A DNA stretch of 39,311 nt, from NCBI GenBank assembly GCA_009602725.1, contig WELB01000014.1:123857-163167 (forward strand), written 5' to 3'. The stretch comes from Spirogloea muscicola (lineage: Eukaryota; Streptophyta; Zygnematophyceae; Spirogloeales; Spirogloeaceae). Position numbers and translations under genes: made by a program. Of the stretch, positions 32,061 to 39,311 are shown piece by piece. Numbering within the stretch: position 1 is the stretch's first letter; every line of letters starts with the position of its first letter. Under the pieces are notes generated by a model. It was not told the origin of the DNA, searched no databases, and saw nothing but the letters and a program-made list of their open reading frames with translations.

Positions 32061-32550
32061 GTGGACCATCCACGGGAGGACGATTTCTTCCCGCTCGCCA
32101 TCGACACGCACGGTGCGATGGGAGCTCGGTGGCTCGAGCTGCTCAACCAGCTCTCGCACCACGCCATCTCACGCCGCTTCCAAGGGGAGCGGGTGGATTC
32201 CCATGCAGCCGGATGTCATGCGCAGGTGTATTGCATGCGCTTGGCCGTCGAAGAAAGGGCTCGCCCATTGAGGATATGGGCTGGAAAAGCCAGCCCAAAA
32301 AGAATGAAGAAAGTACGAGAAGGGGGGCCAGGGGAAGCGCTAAGAAAACAAGCACAAAATGAGAGAAAGCAGCTACGAATCACTCGGTAACCCCTGCAAA
32401 GCGTCTCGCTGCAGCGGTTCATGGCTCGCGCGTTGCATCTCCGCGCTGGTCGAGCCCTTGCTGCCGCCTCTGGCCCTAGCCAGGGGACCCGCTACCAGGA
32501 GCCCAGTTTCTATGACCTGCGGCTGCTTAGCAGGGGTTACTGAGTGTTTC
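32061..32550 (+). mobile_element. RLE retroelement remnant interrupted by another retroelement 3' end
   Basis: The plus strand 32061-32255 reads VDHPREDDFFPLAIDTHGAM and ARWLELLNQLSHHAISRR to YCMRLAVEER, the RLE end of a relative of 7063-7795. About 32256-32400 is a minus-orientation 3' UTR unit with a hairpin near 32278. Then 32405-32541 resumes QRFMARALHLRAGRALAAAS, YDLRLLSRGY and stop, followed by the 3' UTR and a hairpin near 32627. Confidence 0.7.
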
Positions 32551-32699
32551 GTAGCTGCTTAGTTCCTTCTGTGCTACATTTTTTTTAGCGCTTCCCCCAG
32601 CCCCTTCAAACCTTGTTAATTCTTTTTGGGCTGGCCGTTCCCAGCCCCTGTCCTCCAGCCCCTATCCTCTCTGGAAATGCTCTCTGGGCGAGCACTTCC

Positions 32700-33200
32700 T
32701 TCCTTGGTGAAGCGGGTAAGCAACCCGCTAGCCCAAAAGCTATATGCCCACAACAGGGCATGGATTAAGCCCGCAGGCCCACCATATGTTTAGGGGGCTG
32801 TCGGCTGGACTGACGCGTTACACCTATGGTTATGTTATGGCTTCTTAAGCTGACTCTTACCGCCGGGCGTGCCCGCTACAAGAGGGAAGGTCCCTGACGC
32901 GGTGCCCGCCGCCAGGTGAGAGCGGAGCCCTCGCCCGGCGGTGGCCGTGGCGGTGCCACCGCCTGATCAGGTGCCGAATGGGTTTTGCCTCGCGGTAGCA
33001 GTGGTGTCCAGATGCTGACACGTGCCATCTGTGTCAGCCAAGCCCAAGCATTGTCTCTACGATAAAACTGTTTAGCTCAAGAGATTCTACGATCTCCACC
33101 ATATTTCTACCGACGTGACGTGTCCGTCACACTGATCCCCACATTTGGGAGAGTAATTTCACTTATATCGTCCTTGACTGACCTGGCTTTGCCAGGTGGC
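32700..33200. other. Array of perfect short hairpins, possible structured RNA
   Basis: Perfect inverted repeats: 32711-32729 (AGCGGGT/ACCCGCT), 32744-32761 (ATGCCC/GGGCAT), 32883-32895 (AGGGA/TCCCT), 32949-32963 (GGCGGT/ACCGCC), 33014-33038 (GCTGACAC/GTGTCAGC), 33115-33130 (GTGACG/CGTCAC), 33181-33197 (ACCTGGC/GCCAGGT). There is no long frame and no retroelement homology. I cannot match it to a known RNA family from sequence alone. Confidence 0.4.
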
Positions 33201-33249
33201 CCTCAGTAAATTCGCACAGGGGCCCAGGTGGCTTCTCAGTAGGTACATA

Positions 33250-33839
33250 CATGGGACCAGGGGTCCACTGTGGGCCCTGGCACACCTGCGTTGGTTCGCA
33301 CCTGGTCCTCGGTCGCTCGCGTGGCCCTGACGGGAGCTGTGGCGACAGAAGCTCTGTCCTTATTTTGTCGGCAGCGCAACGCTTCTCCTCCTATCACCTT
33401 CGTGCGACCCGCCCCTCGCGGGGTGGGCCTTGGGGCTACCCCCGCACACTGTGGAGGGAGGGTGGCATGGAGGTGCACTGCAAAGGATAGAGCCGTAAGT
33501 GAAGACCTGGAAGAACGCGCAGCCCTGCCTGGCTGCCGCTCGCCTCGTTGCCGGTCTAGTATGGAGCTCTTCCGATGGGGCCCTCTGCTCCAAGACGTCA
33601 GGCCGAGTACAAAGGCCAGCTCATCGACATCGGGGGCGAAGGCTGTAAACAGCCAGCCCGAGGAGGATTTGACAGGGTCCGAAGGGGTGAAAAGCGCTTG
33701 AAGACACTGTTACGCAAGGTCCATGTAGGCAGCCGCAAAGCAGCCCCCTTGCCTTCGTACTGAGTACACACCTCAATACTGGCCAAGGAGTCTCGAGCTG
33801 CACCTCCCCGCCACAGCCGCCGCCTTCGCCGCCGCTGCC
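33250..33839 (+). promoter_or_regulatory. Conserved upstream region of paralogue C
   Basis: 33255-33480 matches the upstream region of paralogue B in reverse orientation, including a hairpin at 33408-33427. C then carries about 280 nt without a counterpart in B, including a minus hairpin copy near 33643 and CCGAAGGGGTGAAAAGCGC. Homology resumes near 33730 (AGCAGCCCCCTTGC, then ACACACCTCAATAC) up to the start codon. Confidence 0.45.
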
Positions 33840-35867
33840 ATGTCCGCTGCGAGGCCCGCCGCGGCGGGAGTAGGGATCGAGCTCCTGCCGGACGACCTCC
33901 TGGAGCTCGTGATGCGACGCGCGCCAGTTGCCCGCCCCGCCCCGCCAGCAGCGGCGCCGCCTGCTTCGCCGAGGCGCCGGCGTGGCGCGACCTGCTCGGG
34001 CCCCCGCCGGCGGCCGCCGCCCCCGCGCTGGAGCGCCTCGGTCTCGCCCGCCGCCCGCCGTGCGAGGGCCTGGGCTTCCTGGCGGCCGTCCCGGGCCTCA
34101 CCGAGCTCCGCTAATGTTTGTTGGGGAGCTCGAGCCCCGCGGCAGACCTCGTTGCCCTCGGGCCGCGCCTCCGGCGGCTGACCCTGCAGGGCTACGGGAT
34201 GCACGGGCCTTTGCAGCGGCCTTACTCGGCTCACGGCGCTCGAGAGCCTGGCCCTGGACAGCCTGGAATTTGGAGTTGAGCGACAGCACCAGCCCTCTGC
34301 GCCGCTCTGTTGACTGTGCAGCCTTAATTTGCATGCGCATATGCATTGCAAGCATTACAGTAGGTAAAGGACTGGAGCTGCAATTGGTGCTGCAGAAGGG
34401 CATTTTCGGGTGTTGGCAGAAGAGCCTTGACCCTCGGCCTCCTGACGATGCAACACTACGGGCTAGCAGACGAGGACATGGGCATGAGCTCGTCACTCTG
34501 CAGCGGTTTGACGTGTCTGAAGCTCCTCCATTTGAACTCGAGGATAAGTAGTATGACTCGCTTATCAGACGAGGGCTTGCGTCACGTGGCAGACCATTCA
34601 CAGCAGCTTCGGGAGCTCAAGCTGGCAAATATTAGCACCATCACGAACGCTGGGGTCTGGCGGATTGCAGCCAATTGCCGCCAGCTTCAGAGTGTACAGT
34701 TGATGAGGTGCCGAAGGCTGTCCTGGTCCACGGATTTGCCGCTGAGAATACTGGCAGAGCGCCCCTTCCTCACCAAGCTGGTCACTGACCAGATATGGAT
34801 CAAGCACTTGCGCAACAAGTTGCAAGAGCTGCCTGAAGTGGCGCACCTGGAGGAAGTATCTTTGGTTCTGAATTCTTTTGGATTCCATGCAGAGTCAGAT
34901 GTCTTGGGTGCCTTCATCATCTCTTGCCCACGTTGAGTGATCTCTCCCTGGAAGATCCTAAGAATGATGGAGATGACTTTGTAGGGCAAGACAGGGACGA
35001 CTTGTTACCCAGTCGAAGCGGCCAGATGAGAGTTCTCACCACGTTCACCTTGAAGAACTAGAGCATCAAGTGGCCACGTCTGCTAGAGTTCCTCGCACTG
35101 TGCACCCCAAGTCTGCAGGCACTCCAGCTACATGAAGTCGGCTTCCATGAGGCCGCTGTTCCTCCCCACCACAAACTGCCACTCTTGCGCTCCCTTAGAT
35201 GCTCGCTCCGCCAAGTGAAGAGCACATGGAGCGGCAGTTCCTGTCCTTTGGGAATTGGTGCCCAAGTCTCACGTCCTTGAGCATCCTTGGCTCGAGATCT
35301 AAGTCGCCCTCTCGCATTAACAGCAAGACGTTGGTGGAGATGCTCAGCAATCTCAGCCGCCTGGTTGGTCTTGAGCTTGATGGCTCTAAATACTCTACAG
35401 ATGATACGCCTCTGGAGCTAGAATCCACTGATGCTCCTGACCTTTCGGATGCGTGGAGTAGCCTTAAACTTGACTCTGTCAGGAGTCTCTCCTGCCAGCG
35501 AATGCACGCCCAACACGTGCATCACTTGGTTAGTGCTTGTTCACAGTCGCAGGCACTGCACGTGCAAGGATGCCCCGGAATTGATTCGACTGTTCTTCTT
35601 GATCACGTACTCTCTACCTGCCCAAACATTTGCGAGATCGCCCTAGGTGCTTCTTACAAGTTCTTAGGGTGTAGAGTCCCGCTGACTACTTTTTCCAGGA
35701 CGTGCTACTTAGAGTTGTTTGACTCGCCTTGGCGGCTCTCAACCTTCTTCTCACCTCGCGATATCCAGCCATTTATCTTGCTTCACCTGACCCTGTGGAT
35801 ATCTATCATGTCCATTGTGATGGCAACCACGACAAAGATTTTTAAGGATCTGCTTTGCTTGTCATGA
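33840..35867 (+). pseudogene. F-box/LRR paralogue C (full length but broken)
   Basis: ATG at 33840 opens MSAARPAAAGVG, IELLPDDLLELVMRRAPV, a good F-box start. A one-base loss near 33945 relative to B shifts the frame, and the F-box end ACFAEAPAWRDLL lies in another frame. TAA at 34112-34114 cuts LTELR. The donor position reads AGTTGAGC, where A, B and D have AGGTGAGC. The main LRR exon is clear (LSDEGLRHVADHSQQLREL, GVWRIAANCRQLQSVQL, AERPFLTKLVTDQ) to a frameshift near 34930. TLSDLSLEDPKND follows in the next frame, with TAG at 35058-35060, then a shift at 35200 into FGNWCPSLTSLSILG and STCPNICEIALG. It once encoded a substrate receptor of an SCF ubiquitin ligase (family knowledge), and preserves the whole family layout. 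Confidence 0.75.
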
Positions 35868-35869
35868 AG

Positions 35870-36165
35870 TACAAGTGAACTACGGTGTCCGTCACGTGCC
35901 TATGCATATGCTCTTACAGGCCAGCATGTTTCCCTTGCTATCTGCTCACATGCCACTTGACAAGTATCAGAATTCTCTGGACCAACAAGATATTGCTGCA
36001 AGCTTTATTAACATCTGCATCCTCACATTTTTGAAGGAGAGCGATGAAGCAGAACGCAAATTGGAGTATGAGGAATTGATGGCCATGAAGGAGACGGGTT
36101 TAGGGCCGGCCTTGCTGCAACGGCCCACAGTCATCGATGCGCTTAGCATTGTAATTTGGAGATGA
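35870..36165 (+). repeat. F-box/LRR 3' tail repeat, copy 4 (tail of paralogue C)
   Basis: CCTATGCATATGCTCTTACA, then GATATTGCTGCAAGCTTTAT, GGAGAGCGATGAAGCAGAA and GGCCTTGCTGCAACGGCCC follow the gene as in copy 1. A plus hairpin (GAGCTGGC, then GCAGCC) ends it near 36165-36190. Confidence 0.7.
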
Positions 36166-36289
36166 GCTGGCTTCTCTCTCGCAGCCATCGCCTTCGAAAT
36201 TTATGAGAAATATGATATTGGAAGACCGGCGCTCTCGGGCCGGCGGCAGGATCTGGCCGCGGCCGGCGCGGGCGGAACGACTGGAGAAT

Positions 36290-36740
36290 CAAATCCGTGT
36301 ACTTGAAACAAACGAAGGTCAAAATGGCCAAGTACATGGGCAAACACATCTAATGACGTATATCACCCACTGCAAATTGACCCGCTCAGTAGCCACGGGT
36401 CAATTCATGAAGGACGCTATAAAAGAAAGTTTGTGCGCGCCCCTAGAGAAGGGGCTGGAAAATGCCAGCTCAACAAGAATGGACAAGGTCCAAAGAGCTG
36501 AAAGGTGCCGAAAAGAACGACTACACAGCTAGACACGAGACGACGCAGATGGTAGCTTGCTGCTGATGGTAGCTTAGTACTCACGAGCGAGCAGCAGCAA
36601 GTCCGAGTAACTCGCAGCTGGGAAAGAGGCAGTCCGCCTAGCTAATCGATGCCTTGATACCAGACGGCAGCTTGGAAGCCCTTCTGCCACCAACTAGAGC
36701 TCGCCCAGCTTTCTGGTTCAAAGCATGAAGCTGAAACTAG
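36290..36740 (-). mobile_element. 3' end of the 23660-27482 family, split by a second retroelement tail
   Basis: 36290-36425 matches the 3' UTR terminus of the large element (GTACTTGAAACAAACGAAGG and TTGACCCGCTCAGTAGCC). About 36430-36638 is a minus-orientation hairpin-type tail: the carboxy end in decayed form near 36560-36638 and a hairpin near 36452. 36640-36740 resumes the first element (AATCGATGCCTTGATACC, then GAGCTCGCCCAGCTTTCTGG). Confidence 0.65.
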
Positions 36741-37120
36741 AGGGGGGGTGGCTCTGAAGGAAAACGCTCGGTAGTTGTACGATCGGCGCGGCGGGGAGAA
36801 GGGGTGACGGCCCGCGAAAGCAGGTGGCGCCTCATTTTTAAGTGCCACCCGAAAGTAACACATTTCAGCACCGAAGGGCGGCGGCAGCTGTTTTCTTCGA
36901 GGTTACTAGGTCCAATCTTTTTTTTGGGCTGGCTTCCCACAGCCACTGCTGTCAATCTGGAAGCGCTCTTTCTATAAGGTGATTCAACCTACCGGGCAAG
37001 CTTTTTTGGAGAAAAGAAGAGCTTTTGGAGAAAGCGCTCTTGGCCATTTCGGACCTGTTTCCAGCTGTCTGTTCGTAGCCCTTGCCCCTCTTGGGAGAGC
37101 CACTGTTCCTTGATGGCACA
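36741..37120. other. Unassigned sequence with one hairpin copy
   Basis: No gene is supported. A plus hairpin copy lies at about 36928 (TTTGGGCTGGCTTCCCACAG), with a degraded one near 37065. 36780-36850 is GC-rich with no homology that I can name. Confidence 0.35.
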
Positions 37121-37335
37121 GAAATCTCTGGACCAGTAAGATATCGCTGCAAGCTTTACTGACATCTGCATCCACACATCATTGAAGGAGAGCGATGAAG
37201 CAGAAAGCAAATAGGAGTACAAGAAATCGACGGCCTAAGGAATGACGGGTTTAGGGTCGGCCTTGCTGCAACGGCGAAGTGAAATGAACAGCCGGATAAC
37301 ATCACGAAGTGAAATGAGCAGCCGGATAAAGATGA
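37121..37335 (+). repeat. F-box/LRR tail repeat, copy 5 (orphan), plus 30-bp tandem duplication
   Basis: AATCTCTGGACCAGTAAGAT to GGCCTTGCTGCAACGGC is a copy of the paralogue C tail without a gene. At 37275-37330 a 30-bp unit (GAAGTGAAATGA, then CAGCCGGATAA) is present twice in tandem, directly at the point where the tail homology stops. Confidence 0.65.
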
Positions 37336-37564
37336 GAAGCTATTCGAGATTAAGTCCATAGCTGTCAAAGGCCAGCCCGAGAAGTATCGCTGAACTAGGT
37401 CCACAAGGGCCGGAAACTGTAGAAAATGTAAATCCTTTTCGAAACTTTGGACGCTTTCAGTACCTCCAGATAACAAACGCAGATCGGACAAGACGGAGCA
37501 ATGCCGGTTAGCAGTCGCCCTTTTGATTGAGAAGACGAAGTAGCTATACTGAGGAGGGAAAAGC
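37336..37564. repeat. Hairpin copy and retroelement carboxy end
   Basis: A minus hairpin near 37365 (AAAGGCCAGCCCG). The minus strand 37450-37500 reads VLSDLRLLSGGTE. This is a short 5'-truncated retroelement tail. Confidence 0.5.
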
Positions 37565-38150
37565 TTTCGCGGACTTGGAACAATTGAAGGCCAAAGTGGC
37601 TAAGTACAAAGGCACGTACATCTGATGACGTGCATGACCCACTGCAAATTGACCCGCTCAATACTCACGGGTCAACACATAAAGGTCGCGAATCGATGCC
37701 TGAATACCAGATGGCAAATGACAAACCCTTCTGCCACAAAGTAGAGCTCGCCCAGCTTTCTGGTGCAAAGCATGAGCTTGAGCACGCTGCAAACAGGCCG
37801 ACACTCGACTGTGCAAGAACGACCAAAAAGCAGCTGGTGCCTATCTCAGCCGGAAGCACATCTGCACGTTGTGCATAACCTAGATTGCCTATACCCTGAA
37901 GGAGAGTATGAAATCGAGGACCTAAACAGCCAAAATATCGACTGCAGCTGGCAGGAGCTAATAGCAGTGGGGGTAGTCGAAGTAATGCTGCAGCTTACTT
38001 TGCTCTGCACTCCTCACTGCGTGGCCAGCAATTTGGATCGATGCTGGACCTTTCAAAGCCTCCGTAACAAAAACATCAACCAAGCTCCGTAGTCCACCAG
38101 GTTGCAAGCCCAGGGTGCGGCGATGACGACGTCCCCACTTCTGGCTGAAG
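37565..38150 (-). mobile_element. 5'-truncated copy of the 23660-27482 retrotransposon
   Basis: Matches 23660-24260 along its whole length in the same orientation. The minus strand includes VDVFVTEALKGPASIQIAGH, AVRSAEQSKLQHYFDYPHC and the 3' UTR ending near CCAAGTCCGCG. The 5' truncation falls at about 38150, inside the RLE domain. The frame differs from that of the large element, so both are decayed independently. Confidence 0.75.
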
Positions 38151-38399
38151 GGCCACCCCACTAAACGATACGGTCCAGTGGAGACAAACGTGGATAGCCT
38201 TTGGGAAAGGAAGAAGCTCCTCCAGAGGGGCCGAGGGCTTTGAAAGACCAGCCCACAGAAGAGTGGACAAGGTCTAAAGGAGCTGGAAAACGTAGAGATT
38301 ACTGAGGGTGCCTGCTTGGTAAGTTCTGCGAATGGCGGCTCAATAATCTCCTTCCAACAAACAAGGAATCACTAAGGATGGCCGCTCATCTAGCCCGAC
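38151..38399. other. Short unassigned stretch with a hairpin copy
   Basis: A minus hairpin variant near 38230 (GGGCTTTGAAAGACCAGCCC), followed by GAGTGGACAAGGTC, the reversed leader. Nothing else is recognised. Confidence 0.4.
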
Positions 38400-38704
38400 T
38401 TAGCAGCAGCAAGTCAAGAGTGGTAGTAGCCAGATAGCAGTCCCCCTGCCGATGCTGGATGCGGCAGCCAGGGCATGGCCAGCACGCAGATGCAAGGCGT
38501 GAGCCAAGAGGAAGCAGCTACCCAACGGGGCAAGGCCTTGGCTGCTGCCTCCGGTTTCCGTCACGGCGACGTCTATCCGCCTGCTAGCTATTCTGACTTG
38601 CACTTACTGACTCGAGCTTACTGTGAGCCCCCTTGCTGCCATCTTAGCAATTTAGGGGCCTAAACCCCGCTAAGCAGTCACGAAGGGGCCTGAAGATGCT
38701 ATGT
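38400..38704. mobile_element. Two divergent retroelement carboxy ends
   Basis: 38400-38510 (minus) reads AHALHLRAGHALAAASSIGR. 38525-38625 (plus) reads ALAAASGFRHGDVYPPA, SYSDLHLLTRAY and stop, with 3' UTR to 38704 (GGGGCCTGAAGATGCTATGT, also at 8755-8774). The copies point away from each other across about 15 nt. Confidence 0.55.
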
Positions 38705-39311
38705 CTCCTGTCCATGTCCACTTCAGACGCGTCAAACGGCGGCAGAGTGTCGTGATGTTGCCCATGTCCTCGTCTGCCAGCACGTGGTGCATCGTCAAAA
38801 GGCCGAATGTCAGGGCGCTTATGCGAACACCAGGCACTGCCCTTCTGCAGCCATTGCAGCCGCAGTCTTTTCATGCTGTGCAAGTGCACATGAGATGACG
38901 GCCGCGCGATCCACAGAGCGGCGCAGGGGGCTGGCGCTGTCGCTCACCTCTCACCATCATGCTGCGCAGGGCCAGCCTCTCGAGCGCCGTGAGCCGCGAG
39001 AGTCTGCCGCCAAGGCCCGGGCATCGGGAGGTCTGCAGGGTCAGGCACCGGAGGCGCGGCGTGTGGTGGAGGGCAGCGAGACCTGCCGCGCCTCCGCTCG
39101 AGTCCCCGTCTAGGATCATGTGGAGCTCGGTGAGGCCCGGGAAGGCCGCCAGGAAGCCCGGGTCCTAGCCCCGCGGGCGGTTGGCGAGGCAGAGGCGCTC
39201 GAGCGCGGGCGCGGCGGCCGCCGGCGGGGGCCCGAGCGGCGGCGGCCCTCCGGCGCGGTGCCGCGCCTCCAGCGCCAGGCCGCGGCGGGCGCCGCGCACG
39301 ACGGCGCGCCA
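38705..39311 (-). pseudogene. F-box/LRR paralogue D (truncated, extends beyond window)
   Basis: Minus strand, entering at the window end with the F-box Trp-Arg (TGG at 39311-39309). The frame reads GPPPLGPPPAAAAPALERL to NRPRG, then TAG (39165-39167) where B has GAG, then DPGFLAAFPGLTELHMILDG, LAALHHTPRLRCLTL, LTALERLALRSMMVRG up to the donor AG|GTGAGC at about 38946. The second exon retains LTMHHVLADEDMGNITTLC and stops abruptly near 38715, joined to a retroelement 3' end. The single nonsense codon in an otherwise open first exon and the missing LRR exon make it inactive. Confidence 0.7.

Noticed and set aside
32700-33060. Possible rRNA spacer, SRP RNA or RNase MRP RNA
   Set aside because: Only short superficial matches (GCCGGGCG, GAGGGAAGGTCCC) were seen and the remaining diagnostic motifs are missing, so no family name is assigned.
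37600-38150. CRISPR-like or phage-like interpretation of the many short repeats
   Set aside because: Repeats are irregularly spaced, in both orientations, and tied to eukaryotic retroelement reading frames; introns show a nuclear eukaryotic genome.

Overview
This is a eukaryotic nuclear window, most likely from a green alga (inference). The main support is a plant-type nepenthesin-like aspartic protease split by at least eight short GT-AG or GC-AG introns, with a proline-rich extension of the kind common in chlorophyte wall and secreted proteins. Intron-containing F-box/LRR genes, GC-rich codons and non-LTR retroelements with restriction-like endonuclease (RLE) domains fit the same picture. 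I see no bacterial operons and no rRNA.

Layout. (1) 1-5.8 kb holds two F-box/LRR paralogues in opposite orientation: A (+, dead) and B (-, F-box broken but with a spliceable LRR frame). Their shared 3' tails make a large imperfect inverted repeat. (2) 5.8-10.5 kb is a graveyard of retroelement 3' ends, with a foldback and many copies of a short hairpin repeat. (3) 10.5-15.7 kb carries a 169-unit CT microsatellite and then the best gene of the window, a secreted aspartic protease with a poly-proline linker (interrupted by an assembly gap) and a Gly/His-rich C-terminal tail. (4) 15.7-23.6 kb has more RLE remnants, a tRNA-Tyr-like sequence lacking a D arm, a possible signal-peptide exon and the broken 3' end of a 1-Cys peroxiredoxin. 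(5) 23.66-27.5 kb (-) is a nearly full-length but frameshifted R2/NeSL-like retrotransposon: zinc finger, reverse transcriptase with YADD, CCHC motif and RLE. (6) 27.5-33.2 kb is repeats, nested retroelement insertions and a run of perfect hairpins. (7) 33.2-39.3 kb has F-box/LRR paralogue C (+, dead), more nested retroelement tails and paralogue D (-, dead, running off the window).

Two processes shaped the region. An F-box/LRR unit of about 3 kb (promoter-side hairpin, two-exon gene, conserved 3' tail) was duplicated and each copy broke differently. RLE-type retroelements left at least eighteen 3'-end fragments, most ending in a conserved GGGCTGGC...ACAGCC hairpin. That hairpin occurs about 50 times by hand count, in both orientations and often without adjacent coding sequence, so it is the signature repeat of the locus. 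All coordinates of exons and repeat edges were read by eye and may be off by a few bases.
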